DNA of 12,306 bases from JAICLK01 sp035478715 (GCA_035478715.1 DATIJK010000052.1:1-12306); one strand, 5' to 3'. Positions 1 to 6,516 are shown, counted from the stretch's first letter. Program-made: numbers and translations. The notes: generated by a model from the letters alone, not told the origin.

Positions 1-289
1 GAAAATGAACCGTGGTTTTCTCTTCGTCGCCTTTAATTTCAAAAGTGACTTTGTACTTGTGATCCGGATGATCGTGGCCGTACCAATCTTGTTCGATCAA
101 TTTATTCGGCTCGATTTTCGTAAATTTGCCATGGATGTCGCCGTCCCAATAACTGAAATCGCCACCAACCTCCGCTTCAACCTTTGCCGGCCCGGCTCCC
201 CATTTTTCAGCTGTGTTAGCATCAGTCAGTGCCAGCCATACTTTTTCGATTGGTGCTTTGATAGTATACGTCTGTTCAATTGATCGCAT
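1..289 (-). CDS. SRPBCC/AHSA1-family protein, 3' end missing
   Basis: This gene is read on the minus strand from ATG at 289 and stays open to the window edge, giving 96 residues of a family usually about 140-160 long. The start MRSIEQTYTIKAPIEKVW followed by LALTD, W30, the GGDF motif at 42-45 and a later IEPNKLIEQDW stretch is the pattern of the START-like AHSA1 (activator of Hsp90 ATPase homologue) fold: a helix-grip cavity that binds small hydrophobic ligands. The role in bacteria is mostly unknown. The ATG lies two bases after the stop of the ydfG-like gene, and AAAGG in that gene's last codons serves as a ribosome binding site, so the two are very likely co-transcribed. An overlapping plus-strand open frame (5-283) is a shadow. 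The fold is fairly sure; the function is open. Confidence 0.85.
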   Translation of the reverse strand, partial: MRSIEQTYTIKAPIEKVWLALTDANTAEKWGAGPAKVEAEVGGDFSYWDGDIHGKFTKIEPNKLIEQDWYGHDHPDHKYKVTFEIKGDEEKTTVHF

Positions 290-291
290 TT

Positions 292-1053
292 TTAGCCTTT
301 CTTGTTCGTTATTGAGCCACCAAACGTCTGGTCGGTCGGCATGATTTCAATATTTTCGATGTTCACGTGCTGCGGTTGATTAATCACCCACAAGATCGCA
401 GCAGCTACGTCTTCTGGTTTGAGCGGATTCCAGCCTTTGTAATAATCGTCTGCTTGCTGCTGATCGCGGAATCTAACGACCGAAAATTCCGTCTCGGCCG
501 CACCCGGTTCGATGTTTGAAACTTTTATGCCAGTACCAAACAGATCGATCCGTAAATTGCGCGAAAATTGCCGGACGAACGCTTTGGTCGCGCCATAAAC
601 ATTGCCCCCGCGGTATGGCATAAATGCCGAAACTGAACCGACATTCACGATCAATCCGCTGCCGCGCTTTTTCATCCCATTCAGAGCGAACCTGGTTACA
701 TACATCAATCCCTTGATATTCGTATCAACCATCTGTTCCCAGTCATCCAAGTCCGTATCCTGAGCCGGACCCATACCTAACGCCAGTCCCGCACTATTAA
801 CGACCACATCGACATCTTTGAACTCAGCGGGCAATTTTTCGAACATCGACTTCACTGCTGATCTGTCGGTGACATCTAAATTGACAGCATGTGTCTTGGT
901 CTTGAGCGAATCTGAGATTTCCTTCAATCTATCTTTTCGCCGCCCAACCAGAATCAACCTGTGCTCATCCTTAGCAAGTAATTTAGCAGTTTCTAAACCA
1001 AAACCTGAAGTCACGCCTGTAATCAAAATCGTCATTCTTTTCTTCTCCGTCAT
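292..1053 (-). CDS. ydfG: NADP-dependent 3-hydroxy acid dehydrogenase, YdfG type (SDR)
   Basis: A classical short-chain dehydrogenase of 253 residues (E. coli YdfG is 248) that aligns with YdfG almost end to end. Visible features are the nucleotide-binding TGVTSGFG (12-19), an NADP-type RR after strand 2 (38-39), NSAG (86-89, usually NNAG), N112, catalytic S140, and Y153/K157 inside GGNVYGATKAFVRQFS, a near-exact YdfG signature. The known family reaction is NADP-dependent oxidation of serine, L-allo-threonine and other 3-hydroxy acids, and reduction of malonic semialdehyde. There are two possible starts. ATG 1053 sits 6 nt after an extended -10 box and would be leaderless. ATG 1035 (residue 7) has GGAG 9 nt upstream and matches the start of E. 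coli YdfG. The gene is followed two bases later by the AHSA1-like gene. Confidence 0.92.
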   Translation of the reverse strand: MTEKKRMTILITGVTSGFGLETAKLLAKDEHRLILVGRRKDRLKEISDSLKTKTHAVNLDVTDRSAVKSMFEKLPAEFKDVDVVVNSAGLALGMGPAQDTDLDDWEQMVDTNIKGLMYVTRFALNGMKKRGSGLIVNVGSVSAFMPYRGGNVYGATKAFVRQFSRNLRIDLFGTGIKVSNIEPGAAETEFSVVRFRDQQQADDYYKGWNPLKPEDVAAAILWVINQPQHVNIENIEIMPTDQTFGGSITNKKG

Positions 1054-1059
1054 TCCGGT

Positions 1060-1068
1060 AGTATAACA
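1060..1068 (-). promoter_or_regulatory. Extended -10 promoter of the ydfG-like gene
   Basis: The minus strand reads TGTTATACT, an extended -10 (TGnTATAAT-like). Its last base is 6 nt before ATG 1053, so transcription should start at or near the A of the ATG. Only a weak -35 (TCGAAC) is seen 17 nt upstream. Confidence 0.5.
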
Positions 1069-1087
1069 ATAGGCTCCGCAGAGTTCG

Positions 1088-1103
1088 AGTAATTAGAATT
1101 ACT
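1088..1103. repeat. Perfect 7-2-7 inverted repeat between two genes
   Basis: AGTAATTAGAATTACT is a perfect palindrome with a 2-nt centre in the 52-nt gap between the PNPOx-like and ydfG-like genes, upstream of the extended -10 box at 1060-1068. On the plus strand it is followed by T5. The AT-rich stem is weak for a terminator, and the upstream gene is transcribed the other way, so an operator is at least as likely. Confidence 0.4.
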
Positions 1104-1105
1104 TT

Positions 1106-1567
1106 TTAAGAAACGCGCCATTCTTGGCGGGGGTCTTTGGGGGAGTTTTGGACGTCGAAGATTACGTACAGGCGCGGTTTAAGACGGTACAGTTTGTGCG
1201 GGTTTTCGCCCGATAAAATATCTTCGTATAACTTTTCCGGTTTGTTCTGATAATCAAAGTAACTGCGCAATTTGGTTTGCATGTCCGATCCGGTGACGAT
1301 TTCGGCATCGCCCTCAACTTGAATGCCGATCGGCGGCGTACCGGGAACTTCTTCATCGGTCTGCACGGCGATCGCCGCGGCCACCCGCGGATCATCCTTG
1401 ATTTCCTGGCTATGTCGGCGCGCCTCGGTGCTGATCCAATATAAGTTACCGTCGTCATCGGCCCAGAAATGCAAGTTGCAAACCCACGGCTGCCCATCCC
1501 GTACGGTAGCCAGCTGCATGACTTTCTTCACTTTCAAATGTTTTAAAATCGATTCTTTGGGCTCCAT
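1106..1567 (-). CDS. Pyridoxamine 5'-phosphate oxidase-like FMN-binding protein
   Basis: This 153-residue protein is a single split-barrel domain of the PNPOx-like family. Visible family landmarks are LATVRDGQPWVCNLHFWADD (19-38), a strand with GNLYWIST (40-47), HSQEIKDDPRVAAAI (52-66), where such proteins hold the flavin phosphate near a conserved 'nPrva' turn, and a QVEGDAEIV strand (83-91). Members bind FMN or F420 and reduce or protect small molecules. The short, single-domain form does not indicate true PNP oxidase (PdxH), so no gene symbol is given. The start is firm: GGGAGGAG lies 5 nt before ATG 1567. The gene is in the same direction as the next unknown gene upstream but is separated from it by 89 nt with its own possible promoter. 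Confidence 0.85.
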   Translation of the reverse strand: MEPKESILKHLKVKKVMQLATVRDGQPWVCNLHFWADDDGNLYWISTEARRHSQEIKDDPRVAAAIAVQTDEEVPGTPPIGIQVEGDAEIVTGSDMQTKLRSYFDYQNKPEKLYEDILSGENPHKLYRLKPRLYVIFDVQNSPKDPRQEWRVS

Positions 1568-1624
1568 GATGACTCCTCCCTATTTCTATGAGCCATACTA
1601 CCGCAAATCTGAATATTATTCGAG

Positions 1625-1654
1625 ATTATCACTAAAGACTAAATTTTACTGCAA
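1625..1654 (-). promoter_or_regulatory. Possible promoter of the PNPOx-like gene
   Basis: TTGCAG (1649-1654), an 18-nt spacer and GATAAT (1625-1630) on the minus strand would give a leader of about 50 nt containing the strong Shine-Dalgarno. The -35 is poor (only TTG fits). A second AT-rich box, TATAAT at 1656-1661, overlaps the upstream stop codon but has no -35. Confidence 0.3.
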
Positions 1655-1656
1655 CA

Positions 1657-2364
1657 TTATACGACTACATTTCTTGCGCCATGGGGAGCATATGCGAAAA
1701 TATCTTCCGTCGGCATATTCAGGAAGCCCAGATGCTGATAGTCAACAGGAGTCCTGCATGATTCATGCAACCCGTCAGCGGTTTCCTTTACCTGGCAAAA
1801 AGGATCTGCCCATCGTATATACCGAGGATATTGAGTAGTAATTCCGTTCATATATGATAAGCCTGTGACTTCGACGGCAGCTACGATATGTGCGCCGACA
1901 GCTGCACCAGATGCATGAGTATACCCGTCAAGTGTTTCTTTATCGAATCTTTTGCGCCTCACCCAGTTCTCGACTATTGCAGAATATAATTCTTCCTCCG
2001 GCTGTACTAGCCGAGCTTCACCGGCATATTCAAGCGACCAGACAGGATCAGCAGTCTGAGTTACTGCCAAAACTCCAGCAACATATGCAACTCCGCGATT
2101 TACCTCCGGCGGATGCAGAATGTTTTGAATTTTTCCACGCCGCGAATCGCATAAGAATCCTAAATAATTTTTACCGTCCAGATGTATGCCGGCAAACTTT
2201 GTCCAAGCCGCCCAGCTTTCAGAAACCCGCGGCCGCCATGTGCCATCTGGAAATTCACCAATGGTTGCGATATTGACGTGCTGTCTTTCAGCAAGAACTC
2301 GCCCCATAGCAAGCTGGAGTCTATCCAGGTGCGTTGCATACGATAAATCCGCAAATTCCGACAT
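1657..2364 (-). CDS. Unknown protein, possibly a flavin split-barrel relative
   Basis: I do not recognise this 235-residue protein with certainty. The first 125 residues follow the rhythm of the PNPOx-like split barrel: HVNIATIGEFPDGTWRPRVS (29-48), a strand LGFLCDSRRGKIQNI (68-82) followed by HPPEVNRGVAYV (84-95), then SLEYAGEARLVQPEEE (110-125), which resembles the 'GeArlv.d.ee' strand-helix turn of that family. The rest (about 126-235) is unlike it, rich in aromatics and Cys (C190, C203), with no membrane segment. It lies next to a confident PNPOx-like gene, which fits either a duplicated fold or a shared cofactor. No Shine-Dalgarno precedes ATG 2364; a TAAAAT box lies 8 nt upstream, suggesting a leaderless mRNA. 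The gene is surely real; its fold is tentative. Confidence 0.7.
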   Translation of the reverse strand: MSEFADLSYATHLDRLQLAMGRVLAERQHVNIATIGEFPDGTWRPRVSESWAAWTKFAGIHLDGKNYLGFLCDSRRGKIQNILHPPEVNRGVAYVAGVLAVTQTADPVWSLEYAGEARLVQPEEELYSAIVENWVRRKRFDKETLDGYTHASGAAVGAHIVAAVEVTGLSYMNGITTQYPRYIRWADPFCQVKETADGLHESCRTPVDYQHLGFLNMPTEDIFAYAPHGARNVVV

Positions 2365-2372
2365 AATTAGAT

Positions 2373-2378
2373 ATTTTA
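2373..2378 (-). promoter_or_regulatory. -10 box giving a probable leaderless start at 2364
   Basis: TAAAAT on the minus strand ends 8 nt before ATG 2364, and there is no purine-rich ribosome binding site between. The A-rich tract just upstream (about 2379-2398 on the minus strand) could act as an UP-like element. No convincing -35 is seen. Confidence 0.4.
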
Positions 2379-2505
2379 AAATTTTTTTTGATTTTTGTCT
2401 ATAGCTTAAGCACTAAGAATTCAGTAATGTTAAGCCGGCATCTACATGATTAATTGGCCGATACAAGCGAGGATTTGAATTTTTAAGATTGGGGCTAGAT
2501 ATACT

Positions 2506-3267
2506 TTAGTGTCTTATAACATTTGCTCTGATTTTCTTCTGCCATCCACCATCAACAACTATTGTTTGCGCGTTAATATGTGGCGTTTCGGCGAGAAAAA
2601 CAAATGCAGCGGCAATTTCTTCTGGTTCTACCCATTCTTTCTGCAACGTCATCCCAAGGCCTGTAGTAACATATTCTGGATTCGCATCATCCCATGCTGG
2701 AGTTTTTGTCATACCGGGCGCTACTGCGTTACAGCGAATATTAGGAGCTAATTTTTCAGCCATAGCCTGCGATAAATTTATTATCGCGGCTTTGCCTGCA
2801 GAATATAAAGTGAGGTGTGGATTGCCCCCGAATTGCAAACCGTAGATCGAACTATTAAATAATATGCTTCCACCGTTGCTCATGAGTGGCACAGCGTACT
2901 GAGCACACAGTGCGGCCGAACCTACATTTCCGGCAAAACTTTTAATTATTGCCTCCTCGGTCCAATCGCCAAATGATGGTTCTTTTGGATAGCCAGCGTT
3001 ATTCACTAAAACGTCTATGCGGCCAAAACTAGCTTTAACTCCCTCGAAAAGTTTTTTTACTCCAGATTCTTTAAAAACATCAGATTTAATAGCGATGGCT
3101 TTTCTGCCTTCAGCTTCAATTAAATTGATGACTTCATTTGCCGAATTTTCATCATTAAGATAATTCACAACAACGTCATACCCAATTCTTGCAAAGCTAA
3201 TAGCAGTAGCTTTACCTATGCCCTTCGATGCACCCGTTACTACCACGATCTTCCTAGTATCTGTCAT
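2506..3267 (-). CDS. FabG-like short-chain dehydrogenase/reductase
   Basis: A complete classical SDR of 253 residues. It shows TGASKGIG (11-18) for NAD(P) binding, NNAG (89-92), N114, a serine at 139/140 (NSS), Y155 and K159 (YSAGK), PG (184-185) in the substrate loop, and the C-terminal VDGGW (238-242) typical of FabG and glucose-1-dehydrogenase-like enzymes. The position after strand 2 (NYLNDE) tends toward NADP use. The exact substrate cannot be read from the sequence; the adjacent YdfG-like SDR is a different subfamily. The start is supported by AGAGGA 7 nt before ATG 3267. It lies 18 nt downstream of the first arginine decarboxylase gene in the same direction, so it is probably the last gene of that operon. 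Confidence 0.9.
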   Translation of the reverse strand: MTDTRKIVVVTGASKGIGKATAISFARIGYDVVVNYLNDENSANEVINLIEAEGRKAIAIKSDVFKESGVKKLFEGVKASFGRIDVLVNNAGYPKEPSFGDWTEEAIIKSFAGNVGSAALCAQYAVPLMSNGGSILFNSSIYGLQFGGNPHLTLYSAGKAAIINLSQAMAEKLAPNIRCNAVAPGMTKTPAWDDANPEYVTTGLGMTLQKEWVEPEEIAAAFVFLAETPHINAQTIVVDGGWQKKIRANVIRH

Positions 3268-3285
3268 TTCAAAATCCTCTGTTTT

Positions 3286-3765
3286 CTAATCATCCCAGCC
3301 GTTGGCTTGGTAGACTGCCATTGCGAGCGCGCAGACCGGTTTGTCTTCGCATTTGATTCCCACGACCCGTTTTTGGATACGACTTTCGTCAGGCTCTATG
3401 CCGCGGATTTTCGTAAAGTTTATTAGGCTGTCGTGGATACTATTCTCGACCGCTTCCCGGCTTTCCTCTTCGTGTTCGCAAAATAAGCCTTTGCCGTCAT
3501 CAAGCATTACCCATCCGATTCCGGCCCAAGCTTCCTTACCCTGTACACTTGTCCGCATATCAGCGTAAATACATGTCAGTCTGTCGCCCCATTGGGGATT
3601 TTTCGTCGTCGGGCCATCAAGGCTGACAACATCGCTGCCTGGCGGGATCACGGATGATAAACGTACGAGGTTGCAGTCCGCAACTCCAATCTTCATTTCG
3701 GCCGCATCGAAAGCGGCTAACTTGGTGGGGCCTACTCCCGTTCCCGCCACGACTTCTATCTTCAT
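3286..3765 (-). CDS. Pyruvoyl-dependent arginine decarboxylase, copy 1
   Basis: A 159-residue PvlArgDC. The family makes a proenzyme that cuts itself between two serines; the new N-terminal serine becomes the pyruvoyl cofactor, and the enzyme converts arginine to agmatine and CO2. Here the cleavage site is S37-S38 within NLVRLSSVIPPGS (32-44), matching NLIRISSIMPP of the Methanocaldococcus jannaschii enzyme (Ser52-Ser53). The N-terminal VVAGTGVGPTKLAAFDAA (5-22) and the downstream GLFCEHEEES, which carries the expected catalytic glutamate region, are also present. By hand alignment it is about 63% identical to the neighbouring copy. AAGGGG sits just before ATG 3765. The 49-nt gap to copy 2 and the 18-nt gap to the SDR suggest one leftward operon. 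The arginine preference is inferred from the family; histidine or aspartate decarboxylases of the same fold have different motifs. Confidence 0.9.
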   Translation of the reverse strand: MKIEVVAGTGVGPTKLAAFDAAEMKIGVADCNLVRLSSVIPPGSDVVSLDGPTTKNPQWGDRLTCIYADMRTSVQGKEAWAGIGWVMLDDGKGLFCEHEEESREAVENSIHDSLINFTKIRGIEPDESRIQKRVVGIKCEDKPVCALAMAVYQANGWDD

Positions 3766-3814
3766 ATATTCCCCTTATTGTTTGGTCAAATTTATCTAAA
3801 AACTATCGCGATCT

Positions 3815-4291
3815 CTAATCCGACCATCCCTCAGTTTTGTACACCGCCATCGCGAGCGCGCAGACTGATTGGCCCTCGCAGGTGATACCTACGATTTTCT
3901 GCTGGATCAAGCTTTCGTCGGGCTCCATTCCACGGGCTTTCATGAATGACATCAAGCTGCTTTTGATTTTTCGCTCGACGGCGTCGCGGCTGTTTTCTTC
4001 GTGCTCGCAAAATACTCCCTTGCCACCGTCCAAAATGATCCAACCGACACCGGCCCAAGCTTCCGTACCCGGCTCGCTGGCACGTCTTTCTGCCCAAGCG
4101 CAATACAATTTGTCGCCCCAATTCGGTGTAATTGTCGATTTATCAACAGCGACAACTTCAGATCCAGGAGGAATAAATGATGACAACCTTATCAAATTAA
4201 CATTCATGACTCCCATATTTATTTCTGCCACGTCAAACGCAGCCAACTCAGTCGGACCCTTTCCGGTTCCGGCAACAACTTCAATTCGCAT
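3815..4291 (-). CDS. Pyruvoyl-dependent arginine decarboxylase, copy 2
   Basis: The 158-residue paralogue of the next gene downstream, first in the leftward operon. The self-cleavage serines S37-S38 sit in NVNLIRLSSFIPPGS (30-44), closer to the archaeal NVNLIRISS than copy 1 is (DCNLVRLSS). The glutamate-rich GVFCEHEENSRDAVE and the C-terminal VCALAMAVYKTEGW are shared by both copies. Differences cluster in 46-75, near the subunit surface of the known trimeric (alpha-beta)3 fold, while the cleavage region is kept, so both should be processable. Mixed trimers are possible but untested. The start is supported by AAGGGGG 4 nt before ATG 4291 and a promoter at 4319-4328. The leader is only about 20 nt, leaving no room for a riboswitch. 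Confidence 0.9.
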   Translation of the reverse strand: MRIEVVAGTGKGPTELAAFDVAEINMGVMNVNLIRLSSFIPPGSEVVAVDKSTITPNWGDKLYCAWAERRASEPGTEAWAGVGWIILDGGKGVFCEHEENSRDAVERKIKSSLMSFMKARGMEPDESLIQQKIVGITCEGQSVCALAMAVYKTEGWSD

Positions 4292-4318
4292 ATATCCCCC
4301 TTACCTGATACTTCAATT

Positions 4319-4328
4319 ATTGTAGCAT
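4319..4328 (-). promoter_or_regulatory. Extended -10 promoter of the PvlArgDC operon
   Basis: The minus strand reads ATGCTACAAT, containing the extended -10 TGCTACAAT; the hexamer TACAAT is at 4319-4324. The -10 ends 27 nt before ATG 4291, leaving room for the Shine-Dalgarno. The identical decamer faces the other way at 4361-4370. Confidence 0.55.
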
Positions 4329-4343
4329 CAATTCTGCGCGGGT

Positions 4344-4370
4344 TTGAGCAATATGTGGTTATGCTACAAT
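4344..4370 (+). promoter_or_regulatory. Extended -10 promoter of the guanidine-modifying enzyme gene
   Basis: TTGAGC (4344-4349), a 15-nt spacer and TACAAT (4365-4370) preceded by TGC form an extended -10 promoter. Transcription should start at about 4377-4379, at the ATG itself. This excludes the in-frame GTG at 4355 and ATG at 4361 and predicts a leaderless mRNA beginning at ATG 4379. Confidence 0.55.
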
Positions 4371-4378
4371 CATTCGAT

Positions 4379-5248
4379 ATGACACAATATACAACTCCGA
4401 TAATAAACAAAACGGTGTTGATGTCCGGGCCAAGATATTTTGGCGTCGAAGAGCTTAACCCGTTCGAAAATAAGAATTATCAGCCAGATCCTGATATAGC
4501 ACTTCGTGAATTTCTTGAGATAAAAAAAGCTCTTGAACGAGCCGGCATTACCGTCATAAAGGTTGATGAACCGGAATACTGCCAGGATGGTATTTTCACC
4601 GCTAATTGGGGCTTGTGTCGCGGCGACTTGCATGTGCTTTCTTCGTTGCCGGAGCAACGTAAAAACGAGGAGCCTTACGCTGAAAAAATATTGCAAGGAC
4701 TTGGCAAAAAAGTCATCAAACCACCCTACCGTTTTAGCGGACAGGGCGATGCGCTGCCATGCGGCGATTTGTTATTTGCCGGGATGGGATACCGCAACGA
4801 CCCTCGTGTCCACCAATTCCTGACCGACACATTTGGGTTCAAAGTCATCGGTGTCCAAGCCGTACCGTTATACGACGATAACGGCAAGCCCGCTATAAAT
4901 AAAGTTACCGGTTTGCCGGACAGTTACTTTTATGACATAGATCTTGCAATCTCAATCCTGCGCAAAGATCTGATCGCTTGGTGCCCTGAGGCATTAATGC
5001 CAGATAGCCAAAAAGTTATGCGTGAGTTACCGGGCATCGACAAAATAGAAGTATCGCTTGAAGAAGCCATGAACTTCGGTTGTAATCTCGTTTCCACCGG
5101 AAGTACGGTAATCATGGGATCAAAAACCCCAAACCTAAAAGCCGCCATCGAATCCCATGGCCTGAATGTTGTGACCGTTGAAATAAATGAGCTATCCAAA
5201 GCAGGTGGTTTTATCCGCTGCACTACCCTTACGCTCGATAACGAATAA
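4379..5248 (+). CDS. Arginine/dimethylarginine-type guanidine-modifying enzyme (DDAH/amidinotransferase superfamily)
   Basis: A 289-residue member of the pentein (guanidine-modifying) superfamily, which attacks the guanidine carbon with a Cys thiolate. Seen in order: MSGPRYFGVEELNPF (15-29); the substrate-binding DGIFTANWGL (70-79); GQGDALPCGDLLFAGMGYRND (121-141), the equivalent of the family's EGGDaL...G.lfaG.g.Rt; YFYDIDLAISIL (183-194); PEAL; and the C-terminal GGFIRCTTL with probable nucleophile C281. At 186 the usual catalytic His of the 'fHLDta' motif appears to be Asp. The product could be ornithine/citrulline-type, agmatine-derived, or a different guanidine reaction; the sequence does not decide. 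It diverges from the two arginine decarboxylase genes, so an arginine or agmatine link is inferred. The start is ATG 4379 because a -10 box ends 8 nt before it. Agmatine deiminase proper (a different, longer family) is less likely. Confidence 0.85.
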   Translation: MTQYTTPIINKTVLMSGPRYFGVEELNPFENKNYQPDPDIALREFLEIKKALERAGITVIKVDEPEYCQDGIFTANWGLCRGDLHVLSSLPEQRKNEEPYAEKILQGLGKKVIKPPYRFSGQGDALPCGDLLFAGMGYRNDPRVHQFLTDTFGFKVIGVQAVPLYDDNGKPAINKVTGLPDSYFYDIDLAISILRKDLIAWCPEALMPDSQKVMRELPGIDKIEVSLEEAMNFGCNLVSTGSTVIMGSKTPNLKAAIESHGLNVVTVEINELSKAGGFIRCTTLTLDNE

Positions 5249-5290
5249 TAAATTACTATCTGATTGTCTCAATTATTACTGACGATTGCG

Positions 5291-5312
5291 AAATTATTGA
5301 CCACAATAATTT
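5291..5312. repeat. 9-bp perfect inverted repeat upstream of the epoxide hydrolase gene
   Basis: AAATTATTG (5291-5299) and CAATAATTT (5304-5312) are perfect inverted copies around the 4-nt loop ACCA, 9 nt upstream of the Shine-Dalgarno of the next gene. There is no U-run, so terminator function for the preceding gene is weak; an operator or leader hairpin is as likely. Confidence 0.4.
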
Positions 5313-5334
5313 GCGTTAATAGGAGGTGGTAATT

Positions 5335-6516
5335 ATGACAAAAGATAACGAGATCAAAGCTTTTAAAATTAAGATTCCCGAAAAGGCGCTGACTGATTTA
5401 AAATCCCGTATAAAAAATACGCGGTGGCCGAACAAAGAACTGGTCGATGACCGGTCGCAGGGCGTACAACTGGAAACGATGAAAAAGTTGGCGAAATATT
5501 GGGCGAACAGTTACGATTGGCGCACGTTTGAAAAACGGATGAATGCTTTGCCGCAATTCATGACCAACATCGATGGTGTCGATATCCATTTCATCCACGT
5601 AAAATCATCTAACAAGGACGCGTTGCCGGCGATTATTACGCACGGCTGGCCTGGATCAATTGTTGAATTGCTCGACGTCGTGGGGCCGCTTACCGAACCC
5701 GAAAAACACGGCGGACACATCGAAGATGCGTTTCATGTGGTGATACCGTCGTTGCCAGGCTACGGGTTTTCTGGCCAACCAACAGACCTTGGCTGGGGAC
5801 CGGCACGGATCGCCAAAGCATGGGCGGAACTTATGAGCCGGCTCGGTTACGACCATTACGTCGCGCAAGGCGGTGATGTCGGCGCTTCAGTCACTGATAC
5901 GATGGCACGCCAGGCGCCAAAAGGGCTCATTGGCATCCACACGAATTTGCTGGTGACGGCGCTGGCCGGAATAAAATTCCCGGAAGAAACCAAAGAGGAA
6001 CGGGCTGCCCGTGAGTCAATAAATACGTTCAACACATTTGGTAAAGGCTACTTCATCGAACAGGACACCCGGCCGCAGACCATCGGATACGCACTTTCAG
6101 ATTCGCCGATAGCACTTGCCGCCTGGATGCTCGATCACGACACCGATAGTTACTACAAGATAACCCAGGCATTCGTCGGCAAAAAACCATCAGGAAATCT
6201 CACACGCGACAATATTCTGGATAACATCACATTATACTGGCTGACCGATACCGGCACATCAGCAGCTCGCGAGTATTGGGAAAGCGGCCAGGCAGCGATC
6301 CAGGCAGCAGGGCAGAAACCGGCTGACGTTAAGATCCCGGTCGGCTTTACTACATTCCCCGGAGAAATCTGGCAGACCCCTCGCAGCTGGGCCGAGACGA
6401 GCTATCGCACGCTGACATACTTCAACAAGGCCAAGCGTGGCGGGCATTTCGCAGCCTGGGAAGAGCCGATGCTATTCACCGAAGAAGTACGGGCAGCTTT
6501 CAAAACGCTTAGATGA
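5335..6516 (+). CDS. Epoxide hydrolase (EHN domain plus alpha/beta hydrolase)
   Basis: A 393-residue microsomal-type epoxide hydrolase that opens epoxides to vicinal diols through an aspartyl-ester intermediate. The N-terminal EHN domain covers about 7-90 (IPEKALTDLKSRIKNTRWP, then W62 and the MNALPQF stretch). The hydrolase core shows the oxyanion HGWPGS (103-108), LPGYGFSG (140-147), nucleophile D181 in QGGDVGAS, acid E344 in FPGEIWQTPR and base H371 in GGHFAAWEEP; Y314 is a candidate ring-opening tyrosine. The length fits the family (about 390-400). The start is ATG 5335, since AGGAGG (5321-5326) is 8 nt upstream and itself overlaps the in-frame GTG at 5326. It lies 86 nt after the guanidine enzyme in the same direction and may be read through from it. 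The natural substrate is unknown; detoxification is a guess. Confidence 0.93.
   Translation: MTKDNEIKAFKIKIPEKALTDLKSRIKNTRWPNKELVDDRSQGVQLETMKKLAKYWANSYDWRTFEKRMNALPQFMTNIDGVDIHFIHVKSSNKDALPAIITHGWPGSIVELLDVVGPLTEPEKHGGHIEDAFHVVIPSLPGYGFSGQPTDLGWGPARIAKAWAELMSRLGYDHYVAQGGDVGASVTDTMARQAPKGLIGIHTNLLVTALAGIKFPEETKEERAARESINTFNTFGKGYFIEQDTRPQTIGYALSDSPIALAAWMLDHDTDSYYKITQAFVGKKPSGNLTRDNILDNITLYWLTDTGTSAAREYWESGQAAIQAAGQKPADVKIPVGFTTFPGEIWQTPRSWAETSYRTLTYFNKAKRGGHFAAWEEPMLFTEEVRAAFKTLR

Noticed and set aside
5..283. Plus-strand open frame of 92 codons at the left edge
   Set aside because: It is antisense to the AHSA1-like gene, whose protein has clear family motifs; the plus-strand product has none.
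1323..1838. Plus-strand open frame of 171 codons
   Set aside because: It spans the ends of two minus-strand genes and the gap between them, with no ribosome site and a low-complexity Ser/Cys-rich product.
3837..4325. Long plus-strand frame (162 codons) opposite the second arginine decarboxylase
   Set aside because: The minus-strand frame is a clear PvlArgDC; the antisense product is a codon-bias shadow, also seen in part opposite copy 1.
4355..4378. Earlier starts (GTG 4355, ATG 4361) for the guanidine-modifying enzyme
   Set aside because: They overlap the extended -10 box and would lie upstream of the predicted transcription start.
5326..5334. GTG 5326 as start of the epoxide hydrolase
   Set aside because: It overlaps the AGGAGGT ribosome binding site that serves ATG 5335.
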